DNA of 64,000 bases from Apoda limacodes (GCA_946406115.1 OX291542.1:26919321-26983320); one strand, 5' to 3'; shown: positions 8,070 through 17,395, counted from the first letter of the stretch. The notes: generated by a model not told the origin, from the sequence alone. Made by a program: numbers and translations.

Positions 8070-11000
8070 ATGGACGCTTCAGATTTACAAAACGATTACT
8101 TCGACCAACAACTGTATGAACTTTGTATACAGGAAGAAAGAAAACTCATTGATGAATACGATCAATTGCTCTATAAAATATGTCTACACGAAGAAAAAAA
8201 TCACCAGTGCAACAAACAAGAACAGACATTGTAAGTATTTGGGTTTACTAGCTGTCTTGTCTCGACTTGTTTTATTTGTAACAACTTATTGTATAGCATT
8301 GGAGGGGTGGATCATATAAAAGAATGTATTTTGGTTTGAGATTATTGTTACTGTTAGTTTAACAAAATGTGGTCGCTTACTAGTGAGGAAATAATTTTAC
8401 TCGACAAAGCAATTATTTTAAGTAGATTCCATCGTTATATTAGATTTTGGTTTATAAATGGCAAACTTTCTAAATCAATGATTGAGGATCCAGACTTTAA
8501 ACCGTATTATACGCCATGTAATACGCATTTATTCAGTGGGGGTGATGAAATTGACGGATTATTACCGGTCATAGCATATTGCACCTCTTGTAAAAATAGT
8601 AAATAAACGTGAGATGGTTTTTTTATGTGACTTATTTATAATGTTCTAAATTTCTAATTATATATTTCTGTTTTATTTTTTATAATAATTGTGTTTTTTT
8701 TTTTCTATTGTTTACAGCCAAGTTGGTGGAAAAAGAAAAATTGCTCTAGATGGAGAAAATGTACTGGAAAAACGACTTCGTACATCAGAACCACAAGCGA
8801 CTACATCAAGGGGTGGCCCTGAAGCAGTACCATCGACATCATCAGCAGCTGCATCGTCTACTTTTCTTTTAGATGTAAGTTCAAATATTGATAAGATTGA
8901 ATGCCCCCAATGTAAAGTTTTTATCCACAAAAAACATTTTACTAGTCATTTAAAAAGTAATTCCCATAAAAACAATGTAATAATATGTCATGAAAAGTTT
9001 TCAAATGTTCATTTAATTGAAACTGCATTTGGAGCACGCATAATAACCTATAGAATAACCCCAAAACAAACTGTAGCCCAGGTAGAATTCGAGACGCCTG
9101 ACTCGTTTCTCCAAGGTATTAAAGAAACTTTGTTTCAGTTAATAAGTGATTGCATTAATCAATTAACCGTCATAAAAGTAAATTTTAATTTAAATGCTGA
9201 TTTTATACAACCAACAAAAAACTTAAAAAATACTTTCGATTTCCAAACTTTTAACTATGTGTATTGTCGTGGAGATGATTTTGAAATAATATTTTCAATG
9301 ATTATTAATGAGATAACAAATAAGATTTCCAATTTTGAAAAAAAAGATAGCGGCTGGAGCTTACGTGCAATTAAACATATAGATATGAATGTTAATAAAT
9401 TTAATCCCTTACGTGGTTCATCGTATATAGATTTACCATTAGATATTAAACACAAAAAAGCGGTAATTAATGTGAAAAATTATGACCACCAATGTTTTCA
9501 ATGGGCTGTGCTTTCAGCCTTATATCCAGTAAATAATAACGCTGATAGAGTCTGTTCATATTTTAGTCACCAAAATAAATTAAATTTTAATAATATTCCA
9601 TTTCCCGTTAAATTGAAGGATATAAATAAATTTGAAAATTTAAATGATGTAAGTATTAATGTCTTTGGTTTAGAGTACGATGCAAATAATAAAAAAAATA
9701 AAATAGTAGGACCGCTTCATTTTACAAAGTGTCGAAAACAAAAACACATTAATCTACTTTTAATTAATACCGGTTCTAATTATCATTATTGTTACATTAA
9801 AAATTTATCTAGATTAGTGAGTAAACAAATTTCATCAAAAAATGAAGCTGTTCATATTTGTGACGGGTGCTTGTTAATATTTAGAAATCAAAATGAATTA
9901 ACTAACCATCAAAGGTTTGATTGTAATCACATTAAAACCGATTTACCTAATTCACTTCCCAAAAAAAAGATGTGGTTTGGTGAACCAATTTTAAATAATA
10001 TATTGTCATTTGATAAATTTGATAGAAAATTGAAAATTCCATTTGTCATTTATGCTGATTTTGAAGCCCTTTTATTACCAATTCATAGTTGTGATAATGA
10101 CCCAAACAAATCGTTTAGTAATAATATTCAAAAACATGAAGTATATAGCTTCGGTTATTATATTAAATGTTCGTACGATAATAGTCTGTCTACTTATAGG
10201 ACCTATACTGGAAAGGACTGTGCTAAGGTTTTTATGCAGTCTCTAGTAGATGATTTAAAACAAATTGCTAAAAAAAACAGTTTCCATAAAAGTCCTCAAC
10301 CGTTATCGGTCGAGAATGAGAGAAATATATTAGAAAGTAAAACCTGTTACATTTGTGAAAAAGATTTAAATAATGAGTCTGTTATAGATTATGACACACA
10401 CACGGGTTTATATAGAGGAATAGCTCATTCGATTTGCTCTTCAAATTATAAAGTCCCGCGATTCGTTCCAATTTTTTTGCATAACTTGAGTAATTATGAT
10501 AGTCACTTTATAGTACATGCGCTGAACAGTGTAGACGGAGCAATAGAAATAATACCTCAAAATAAAGAAAAATACATATCATTTTCAAAGTGCATTCAAA
10601 TAAATAATTATACTATGAAATTAAGGTTTGTAGATTCTTTCAAATTCATGTCTTGTAGTCTTTCTCAGTTAGCAAAAAATCTTGATACAAATCAATTTCA
10701 TGAACTTAGTAAAAATTTTTCAAATAACGAAGATTTCATCCGTTTAACACGTAAAGGCATTTATCCCTATGAGTTTATGACATCCTATGAAAAATTACAA
10801 AACACGACACTACCAACAAAAGAATTTTTTTTTAGTTCCTTGAATAACGAGCATGTATCTGACGAGGACTATGCACATGCAAATGATGTTTGGAATCATT
10901 TTAACTGTAAAAATATGTTAGATTATTCTAATCTGTATTTAAAAACTGATGTATTATTATTAGCTGATGTGTTTGAAAACTTTCGAAATTTATGTCTTGA

Positions 11001-12450
11001 AACATATGGTCTTGATGCTGCACAGTATTATACTGCACCTGGATTGAGTTGGGATTCCATGTTAAAACATACTCAACAAAAGTTAGAACTTTTAACAGAT
11101 TTTGATAAACTTGCTTTTATCCAAAAAGGAATAAGAGGTGGGGTTTCTCAATGTAGTAACCGTTATGCAAAAGCTAACAATATTTTTATGGACAATTATA
11201 ATAGTGACTTACCTTCTTCTTATTTAATTTACCTTGATGCTAATAATCTATATGGTTGGGCTATGTCACAATACCTTCCGACGAGTGAGTTTGAATGGGT
11301 TGACATAAATACTAATTTTCAAGTGCCTGATAACTCAGAATATGGTTATATATTGGAAGTAGATTTAGAATATCCAGATCATTTACATGACTTACATTCA
11401 GATTTTCCATTTTGTCCTGATCAGATATGTATTGGTAACACAAAAGAAAAAAAATTAGTTCTAAATTTAAACAATAAAAATAACTACATAATACATTATC
11501 GAAATTTAAAACAATGTTTACAAACTGGACTAAAATTACTAAAAGTGCATAGAATTTTAAAATTTAAACAAAGTGATTGGTTAAAAAAATACATTGATTT
11601 AAATACTAACCTGCGTGCATCGGCGGTTTCTGAGTTTCAAAAGGATTTTTATAAATTAATGAATAACTCTGTTTTCGGTAAAACTATGGAAAATATTGAA
11701 AAAAGAGTAAATGTAAAGCTGGTGACTCATTGGGAGAATCGCGGAAATGTTCAAGGTGCTCAATCACTGCTAGCAAGACCTGAATTTCATAGTTTATCTA
11801 TCTTTTCAGAGTCATTAGTTGCTATACAATTAAAAAAGGTAAAAATGTTATATAACAAACCAATTTATTTAGGTTTTTGTATTTTAGATATATCAAAAAC
11901 GCTAATGTATGAGTTCCATTACGAATATATGAACGTGAAGTTTCAGAATAGGTTAAAACTACTTTACACAGATACAGATAGTTTAGTTTATCAAGTATTT
12001 ACAAAAAACTTTTATTCCGATATTAAATCAGATGTTGCCATACATTTCGACACCTCAGACTATGAAATTAACAATAAATATGGTATACCTTTGTTAAATA
12101 AAAAAAAATTAGGATTATTTAAAGATGAAAATAATGGTAAAATATTTAGAGAGTTTGTAGGACTACGCTCAAAAATGTATGCGATTGACGTGGAAGATAA
12201 ATTTGTTGCTAAAGCAAAGGGTGTAAACAAAAGCATTGTCAAAAACTTTAAAATTGACAATTACAAAAATTGTTTATTTAATAATACTAATGAAATTTGT
12301 AAAATGCTTCGGTTTAAATCTATTAAACATATAATTTTTACTCAAAAATGTAATAAAGTTTCTTTATCTTACAATGATAGCAAAAGGTATATAAAACCAA
12401 ATTCTACCGATACTCTGGCATGGGGTCATTATAGCTTAAAAAATGTTTAG
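8070..12450 (+). CDS. polB: Polinton family B DNA polymerase, two exons
   Basis: Replicates the element by protein-primed DNA synthesis in the family. The large exon (8718-12450) has no early ATG; its frame enters through the 3' splice site tttacag (8717). A 161-nt exon beginning with ATG at 8070 and ending at cagacatt|gtaagt (8230) joins it in phase 2, for about 1,297 residues. Visible parts in order: a C2H2 finger (about 8899-8975), a Cys/His protease-like region (HQCFQWAVLSAL ... HYCYIKNLSRL, 9485-9815), a second C-x2-C/H finger (9850-9920), exonuclease motifs YADFEA (10050), NLSNYDSHF (10483) and YLKTDV (10936), polymerase motif A LDANNLYG (11232), motif B KLMNNSVFGKT (11653), motif C YTDTDS (11965) and KAKG (12212). 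All catalytic residues look intact. Antisense frames are shadows. The splice model is my inference; the enzyme family is certain. Confidence 0.9.
8313..8322 (+). promoter_or_regulatory. TATA box of the intron-nested small gene
   Basis: CATATAAAAG lies 45 bases before the ATG at 8367, at the distance expected for a separate transcript starting inside the polymerase intron. Confidence 0.5.
8367..8606 (+). CDS. Small protein (79 residues) nested in the polymerase intron
   Basis: The ATG in aacaaaATGTGG opens 79 codons lying wholly inside the proposed polymerase intron (8231-8717), on the same strand. It has its own TATA box 45 bases upstream and an AATAAA signal overlapping its stop codon (8602-8607). 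The N-terminal half is an amphipathic helical segment rich in Ile, Leu, Arg and aromatic residues (HRYIRFWFINGK). The C-terminal half has C51-x2-H54 and C72-x2-C75, spaced to bind one zinc ion. No family is recognised. The alternative, that this is intronic noise, is less likely given promoter, start context and poly(A) signal together. Confidence 0.55.
   Translation: MWSLTSEEIILLDKAIILSRFHRYIRFWFINGKLSKSMIEDPDFKPYYTPCNTHLFSGGDEIDGLLPVIAYCTSCKNSK
8602..8607 (+). terminator. Poly(A) signal overlapping the stop of the 79-residue gene
   Basis: AATAAA formed by the last Lys codon and the TAA stop. The same layout occurs at the protease gene (19238-19243), so it looks like a habit of this element. 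Confidence 0.5.
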
Positions 12451-12664
12451 TTAGAAAATAATGTAAAAACTTTCTGAATTGTTTTTTGTAAAACTATTTT
12501 TTTTTTATAAATCTAATTAAAAAGTACTGTGTTTCATTAAAAAATATATTATTGTTTAAGAAATGTAAAGAAGTTGTAAAATTATTTTTGTATTATGTTA
12601 AAATATTATTTAATTTTAATTTGAACTGTTATGTTCATTTTCATCTAATTTGACTTGATTTTAA

Positions 12665-12880
12665 TTTTAATTTTGTATTGATAAGTTATGTATAACAATT
12701 TATATTGGTTTTCTCTGTGCCTGAATTAAACTGTTTTAATTTTGTATTGATGAGTCATGTCTAACAATGTATATTGGTTTTCTCTGTGCCTGAATTAAAC
12801 TGTTTTAATTTTGTATTGATGAGTCATGTCTAACAATGTATATTGGTTTTCTCTGTGCCTGAATTAAACTGTTTTAATTT
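12665..12880 (+). repeat. 69-bp tandem repeat, three copies plus a partial
   Basis: Units start at 12665, 12734 and 12803, with a truncated fourth at 12872. The second and third look identical; the first differs at several bases. Each unit contains ttgtattgatgagtcatgtc and ttctctgtgcctgaattaaa. TGAGTCA inside the unit matches the AP-1 core, which could be chance. The repeat lies 3' of the polymerase gene and may serve transcription or replication. Confidence 0.9.
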
Positions 12881-12886
12881 AATAAA
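12881..12886 (+). terminator. Poly(A) signal for the polymerase transcript
   Basis: AATAAA followed by an A-rich run, directly after the 69-bp repeats. It is the first good AATAAA downstream of the polymerase stop seen by eye. Confidence 0.4.
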
Positions 12887-13067
12887 AAAAAAAAGAAAAA
12901 GGAACCCTAATTATTTGTTTTGTCAACTTTACATTTTACTATTTAAAATATTTAATAAATGATTTTTATAGTATTACTATATTTTATTTAAAACTAATGT
13001 TCAATGTGAACAAATGACATTTGACTTAAAATCCTTATGAAGCTAACACGTATTAAAAAAAAAAACG

Positions 13068-13739
13068 ATGTTTCATTTCTCACACCCTTTTACAGCTATA
13101 GTAGCAGGTCCGAGTGGATGTGGAAAATCTAATTTTGTTACAAATTTTATAAACTGCGCTAAAAAAATATGTGACACAGATTTTAAGCATATATTTTGCG
13201 ATGAAATGCAGCCACTGTATAATATTAGTAATGTTATATACACTCAAGGAATTCCAGATTTAAATATGTTTGATGGTAATGAACCTCAATTACTGGTTAT
13301 AGATGACCTAATGCGAGAATCGGATGGACGAGTTGTTGATATTTTTACTAAAGGGAGCCATCACAGAAATTTAAGCGTTTTCTATATAACTCAAAATTTA
13401 TTTCATCAAGGTAAAGGTCAACGTGATATTTCACTAAACTCTTCTTATATAATTTATTTCAAAAATCCTCGGGACAGAACTCAAATACGCCATTTAGCAC
13501 GACAAGTTTTTCCTGATAATTCCAAATTTGTAGAGGAAGCCTATAAAGATGCCACTAGTGATCCGCATGGTTATTTGATGATAGATCTAAAACAAAAAAC
13601 AAATGACATGTATCGCTTTAAAAGTAATATATTTCCACTCAATAATATTTTTTGTACTGTTTACATACCAAAAAAAGGATTTAAATGTAATATGAAGGAT
13701 CAAATATCAATTAGTTCAACATCATGCACGGAACCGTAA
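13068..13739 (+). CDS. FtsK/HerA-type DNA packaging ATPase (A32-like)
   Basis: Powers genome packaging into the capsid in Polinton-type viruses. The 223-residue protein has a Walker A motif GPSGCGKS at residues 14-21, a Walker B block LLVIDD at 75-80, and a polar TQN motif near 113-115 (YITQNLF), followed by the conserved region around YFKNPRDRTQIRHLARQ. Length and order match the compact packaging ATPases of Polintons, with little beyond the core. The start ATG at 13068 puts Walker A at the usual distance from the N-terminus. The 3' end overlaps the next gene by 16 nt in another frame, and it opens the tightly packed virion gene block. All key residues are intact. Confidence 0.93.
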   Translation: MFHFSHPFTAIVAGPSGCGKSNFVTNFINCAKKICDTDFKHIFCDEMQPLYNISNVIYTQGIPDLNMFDGNEPQLLVIDDLMRESDGRVVDIFTKGSHHRNLSVFYITQNLFHQGKGQRDISLNSSYIIYFKNPRDRTQIRHLARQVFPDNSKFVEEAYKDATSDPHGYLMIDLKQKTNDMYRFKSNIFPLNNIFCTVYIPKKGFKCNMKDQISISSTSCTEP

Positions 13740-13966
13740 CAACGTGTAATAATAATTCATTTAGTGTAATATTAAAAGTATTGAAACGAAAGTATTGCAA
13801 AACTTTACAAGAAACAACTAGTAAAGAAGAATTAAACAATATTTGTAAACAGCTTAATTTTATTTTAGCAGAAAAAATTAATTTAAAAGAAAAAACAAAT
13901 AAAAAAACGAAGAGATATTCACTGAGGTCCCTGAATTTAAATTGTTTAGTGTCAACAGTATTATAG
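13724..13966 (+). CDS. Small basic Polinton protein, paralogue A (80 residues)
   Basis: Starts within the last 16 nt of the ATPase gene. Its middle aligns by eye with the 106-residue protein encoded next: L-K-x-K-Y-C, an E-(E/I)-(L/I)-N run, N-x-(I/V)-L then K-I-x-L-K-E, then a Lys/Arg-rich stretch ending L-R-x-L. It lacks the glycine- and leucine-rich tail (QKGGAFLPVILG) of that paralogue and stops earlier. It seems to be a shortened tandem duplicate. This protein type is familiar to me from the neighbourhood of the Polinton ATPase in many animals, usually as one gene, with function unproven. A DNA-binding core protein role is plausible from its charge. Confidence 0.7.
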   Translation: MHGTVTTCNNNSFSVILKVLKRKYCKTLQETTSKEELNNICKQLNFILAEKINLKEKTNKKTKRYSLRSLNLNCLVSTVL

Positions 13967-14019
13967 GCAGTTATTTTATCAAAATTTATTTAAACAAATG
14001 TTTTTAATAATTAATAATA

Positions 14020-14340
14020 ATGAGACGAGTTAAGGCACATAAAGAATTATTAAAAGCTTTACATACACTTAAACCAAAGTATTGTGAGGCACTATTAAAA
14101 AGTTGTAACGAACAAGAAATAAACTGTCTCTGTGAATGTATTTTTAATGTTTTAAATGGTAAAATTCCTTTAAAGGAGCAAGAAAAGTCTAAATTAAAAA
14201 AACACAAAGTGGTTCTCAGGAAATTAGTTTCTAAAGGAAGAAATAAATTCAGAAAAAAGATAATTATACAGAAAGGTGGTGCATTCTTACCTGTAATTTT
14301 GGGTGCAGTTCTTAGTTCTTTGCTCAATTCTGTCATATAA
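14020..14340 (+). CDS. Small basic Polinton protein, paralogue B (106 residues)
   Basis: A strongly basic protein with the pattern KYCEALLKSCNEQEINCLCE, then NVLNGKIPLKE, then LKKHKVVLRKL and a Lys-rich run, ending in KGGAFLPVILGAVLSSLLN. The tail is hydrophobic and could insert in a membrane or pack in the capsid. I recognise it as the recurring small ORF near Polinton ATPase genes, which some authors compare with adenovirus core or minor proteins; that comparison is inference. Its stop (14340) is 4 bases before the next start (14345), and a 53-bp gap separates it from paralogue A. Confidence 0.75.
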   Translation: MRRVKAHKELLKALHTLKPKYCEALLKSCNEQEINCLCECIFNVLNGKIPLKEQEKSKLKKHKVVLRKLVSKGRNKFRKKIIIQKGGAFLPVILGAVLSSLLNSVI

Positions 14341-14344
14341 GAAA

Positions 14345-15109
14345 ATGGAGAACGCTAAAAAGATGTTATTAATTGAACCTAACGTCTTAGAAAGGCTCAA
14401 ACGTAGAGAAATTATTCCTGAAGATTCCTTGTCGCGACTAGATAAGGAAATGCGGGATATTCTTAGTAGAAAATTAGAAGACCGTGAGAAGTGGAAGCTC
14501 TATTCACAAACATTACAAAGATATTTGTATTTTACTGGTGAAGAAAGACAACCACTAAAATTGCCTTTGGTGTCGGATGACAGTGAATTAACAGAAAAAT
14601 ATAAAGAAGAAGAGATTAAAGCTGAACCATTACTTACACAGTCACCATCCAAAGAGAGGGACGTAGTTTACAATAAGCCCTATTCTTATTTTTATTTAAT
14701 GAGATTAATTCCAAGGACATTTAAAAAAAAAGGTGAACTGCTAATTAAAACGTTGATAGAAAATAATGATAAAGTCAAATGGGATACACAAGGGAGAATC
14801 ACTATAAATGAGCAGGTTATACCTGGGACCAATATTGTAGATTTGATAAATGATACCTTACGTCAGCTAAAACGTCCAAAACCGAGGGGGTGGGAAGAAT
14901 TTTCTCAGTTATTAACTGATATAAGTTTACCTTTATATTGTATCGGTAATCCTACAACATTGGAGTATGTTAAGAAACTACATATAGAGAAATTTAAAGA
15001 AACTTCTCCCCCTGAAAAACATGCTACGCCCAGTAGTGAAACACCGAGAACGTCTTTAAAAGATATAAAAAGCAAGAAAATTGACTGGGAAAGATGGTCA
15101 CCGTATTAG
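14345..15109 (+). CDS. Conserved Polinton protein of unknown function (254 residues)
   Basis: I choose the ATG at 14345 (gaaaATGGAG), four bases after the previous stop. An in-frame ATG at 14303 would overlap that gene by 38 nt and adds residues with no resemblance to the family. The N-terminal part is helical and charged (LLIEPNVLERL, SLSRLDKEMRDIL). The C-terminal part has GRITINEQVIPGTNIVDLINDTLR and RGWEEFSQLL, the pattern of a protein often found beside the integrase in Polintons ('...V.G.NIVDL.NDALR...P.GW..F...L'). The tail is Ser/Pro/Lys-rich. Role unknown; its place among virion genes suggests a structural or assembly role. The last 16 nt overlap the integrase gene. Confidence 0.75.
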   Translation: MENAKKMLLIEPNVLERLKRREIIPEDSLSRLDKEMRDILSRKLEDREKWKLYSQTLQRYLYFTGEERQPLKLPLVSDDSELTEKYKEEEIKAEPLLTQSPSKERDVVYNKPYSYFYLMRLIPRTFKKKGELLIKTLIENNDKVKWDTQGRITINEQVIPGTNIVDLINDTLRQLKRPKPRGWEEFSQLLTDISLPLYCIGNPTTLEYVKKLHIEKFKETSPPEKHATPSSETPRTSLKDIKSKKIDWERWSPY

Positions 15110-16182
15110 ATATAGACAAAATATATTATGATGTTTCTAATCCAGCTGGTTATAGTAGTATTGATAAGTTAACCCAAGCTATGGATGGAAAGATGAATAA
15201 AAAAGAAGTAAAAAAATGGTTACAGGCGCAAGAAACATATACTTTACATAGACCTGTTCAGAGAAAGTTTTCTAGAAATAAATACATTTTATCTAACTAT
15301 AACGACCTTTGGCAAGTTGATTTAAGCGATATGCGAACCTATAGTCAATATAACGATAATTATAAATATATTATCTGTGTCATTGATGTCTTTAGTAAAT
15401 ATGCTTTTGCAAGATGTATGAAAAAAAAGAATTCAGAAACTACAATACAATGCTTTGAAAGTATATTTACAGAAGCTAACGCAACTCCAAAACATATACA
15501 ATCTGATAAGGGTAGTGAATTCGTTGCAAAAGATGTTAGAAGGTATTTTAAGAGTAAAAACATAAATTACTACACAACGAATAATCCAGATATTAAAGCA
15601 AGTATTGTAGAAAGATTTCAAAGAACTCTTAAGATGAAAATGTGGCGTTATTTCACTCACAAAAATACATATAGATATGTAGATATTTTGCAAGATTTGA
15701 TGTATTCATATAATCACAGTTACCATTCGAGTATAAAAATGTGTCCATGTGACGTCAATTCTAGTAATATTATGACTGTTTGGTCTAATTTATATGACAG
15801 GAAAAATAAAAACCAAAATATATATCCAGAGCTTCCTAAGTTTCAAATTGGTGACCATGTAAGAATAACTAAGCATAAACATATATTTCAAAAAGGCTAT
15901 GAAACTAATTGGAGTGATGAAGTATTTGTTATATCATCAATTATTCATAGGTCGCCTTATAAAGTTTATACACTTAATGATTTAGAAGGAGAATCAATAT
16001 CAGGTACATTTTATGCTAAAGAACTACAAAAAGTTTTATACGACCCCACCCTTAAGCACAAAATAGATAAAATCATAAGTTTTAGGTATATTAGAGGCAG
16101 AAAAGAAGTGTTGGTCAAGTGGAAAGGTTATCCATCAAAATTCAATACCTGGATTCCAGCATCTAACATTGAATTAATATGA
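15094..16182 (+). CDS. RVE family integrase with C-terminal chromodomain
   Basis: Catalyses insertion of the linear element DNA, making the 6-bp duplication seen at CCCTGT. The 362-residue protein has a helical N-terminal region (KEVKKWLQAQETYTLHRPVQ), a retroviral-type catalytic core with D76 (WQVDLSDM), D138 (IQSDKGSEF) and E173 (SIVERFQRTLK), which is D,D(35)E spacing, then a small beta domain and a chromodomain at about 315-362 (VLVKWKGYPSKFNTWIPASNI). The aromatic chromodomain residues are present, which in other elements target histone marks. The gene overlaps the previous one by 16 nt, and its stop overlaps the next start as ATGA. Intact; antisense frames are shadows. Confidence 0.95.
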   Translation: MVTVLDIDKIYYDVSNPAGYSSIDKLTQAMDGKMNKKEVKKWLQAQETYTLHRPVQRKFSRNKYILSNYNDLWQVDLSDMRTYSQYNDNYKYIICVIDVFSKYAFARCMKKKNSETTIQCFESIFTEANATPKHIQSDKGSEFVAKDVRRYFKSKNINYYTTNNPDIKASIVERFQRTLKMKMWRYFTHKNTYRYVDILQDLMYSYNHSYHSSIKMCPCDVNSSNIMTVWSNLYDRKNKNQNIYPELPKFQIGDHVRITKHKHIFQKGYETNWSDEVFVISSIIHRSPYKVYTLNDLEGESISGTFYAKELQKVLYDPTLKHKIDKIISFRYIRGRKEVLVKWKGYPSKFNTWIPASNIELI

Positions 16183-16949
16183 GTCAAGAAAGCTTTTATT
16201 TGACTCTGTTAAGTAACAGTTCAATGACCTATTTCCCAAACAATACAACAACAAACTTTTTGACGAAGCTTCCTAAAACAGTTAAATTAGAAGGGGAGTG
16301 GCTGGTAGGACTAGTTGAATTTCATTACCCTTTTAGTATTTTAAATGTCAGAGAACATGAAAATGTTCTATATCTTAGAAAAAAAATATTGGTCGACAAC
16401 ATTGAAAGTGTTGCAGAATATAAAACCCACATACCCGCTACAACATATGATGACATTGATCAGCTTCTAAATGCCCTTAACAGTAATCCCCTTTTAAAAG
16501 ATTGTATAAAGTTTCGTTTTGATGAGACATCAAAACTCTTTTCTTTAACACCCCAAAATAAAAACATTTTATCTTTAAGGATGTCACCACAGCTAAGTCT
16601 TCAACTTGGTTTTGGACCAAAAACTAATTTAATTGCAAACAACATAGCTAAACGTCCTGTTAATTTGTTTTTAGGATTGCCTTCACAACTTTTTTTGTAC
16701 TCTGATATTGTGCAACCTCAAATTGTGGGTGATGTAATGACATCACTATTACGAATAGTTCCATTAGACCCAACAAAATATATTTACGGTGGTTATAAAA
16801 TGAATGTGTTTACACCAGCTCACTATATACCTGTTATGCGTCGTGAGTTTGATACTATAGAAATAGATATAAGGACAAACACAGGTGCAACAATACCATT
16901 TCAATTTGGAACTGCGTGTGCTAAACTTCATTTTAAACGAATAAGATGA
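16179..16949 (+). CDS. Penton (minor capsid) protein
   Basis: A 256-residue protein of the Polinton penton type, a single jelly-roll capsid protein that fills the icosahedral vertices. Family-like blocks: FYLTLLSNSSMTYFPNNTTTNF at the N-terminus, LEGEWLVGLVEFHYP, a YDDIDQLLNALN helix, LSLQLGFGP, LYSDIVQPQIVGDVMTSLLRIVP in the centre, and HYIPVMRREFDTIEIDIR...TGATIPFQFG near the end. Length is normal. The start is the ATG in ATGA shared with the integrase stop; the end shares ATGA with the pVI-like gene. No break is visible. Confidence 0.9.
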   Translation: MSQESFYLTLLSNSSMTYFPNNTTTNFLTKLPKTVKLEGEWLVGLVEFHYPFSILNVREHENVLYLRKKILVDNIESVAEYKTHIPATTYDDIDQLLNALNSNPLLKDCIKFRFDETSKLFSLTPQNKNILSLRMSPQLSLQLGFGPKTNLIANNIAKRPVNLFLGLPSQLFLYSDIVQPQIVGDVMTSLLRIVPLDPTKYIYGGYKMNVFTPAHYIPVMRREFDTIEIDIRTNTGATIPFQFGTACAKLHFKRIR

Positions 16950-17395
16950 ATTCTCATAATCGTAATCATAGTATTTGTCCATATGAAAGTTATTATTCTC
17001 ATCAAGCTGGTTCAGGAGTGGGGATCATTTACAAAGGTGTCCCATATCAACGAGGCCATGGAATCGGAAGCTTTTTAGGAGGATTGTTTAGATCTGTACT
17101 TCCGTTGCTATCGAGTGGAGCAAAGGCAGTCAGTAAAGAAGCATTGAATATGGGTGTAGGTCTCCTGTCTGATATGATGAATGCACAACCTATGAATGAT
17201 TCTATTAAATCTCGCATGAAAGATGCAACAAGTAATTTAAAACGGAAAGCAGATAGTAAAATTGATAGCATTATGACTGGATCAGGGTATAAAAACAAGA
17301 GACGTAATAAACGATCAGCCATTGCTCTGAAAGCAACGAAAAGAAGAACTACTAAAAAAGTTTTTAACAAGAATAGTTGTGATATTTTTTCTTAA
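16946..17395 (+). CDS. pVI-like minor virion protein (149 residues)
   Basis: Shares ATGA with the penton stop. The N-terminal region has YYSHQAGSG and a glycine-rich block YQRGHGIGSFLGGLF that runs into an amphipathic helix to about residue 57, as in the membrane-active protein VI of adenoviruses and its Polinton counterpart. The C-terminal half is very basic (NKRRNKRS, KATKRRTTKK). M110-T-G-S-G114 matches the adenain cleavage pattern (M/I/L)-x-G-x|G, and the element encodes such a protease. Function as a protein that links genome and capsid and helps disrupt membranes is known for the adenovirus relative and only inferred here. Confidence 0.75.
   Translation: MNSHNRNHSICPYESYYSHQAGSGVGIIYKGVPYQRGHGIGSFLGGLFRSVLPLLSSGAKAVSKEALNMGVGLLSDMMNAQPMNDSIKSRMKDATSNLKRKADSKIDSIMTGSGYKNKRRNKRSAIALKATKRRTTKKVFNKNSCDIFS

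Larger units (their letters stand above)
12451..13067. other. Intergenic region between polymerase and ATPase genes
   Basis: A 617-bp AT-rich gap, long for this compact element. It holds the 69-bp tandem repeat and a poly(A) signal (12881). No convincing TATA box for the ATPase gene is seen. Confidence 0.6.

Noticed and set aside
8712..8930. Antisense frame within the polymerase gene
   Set aside because: Shadow of the coding strand, with no promoter or homology.
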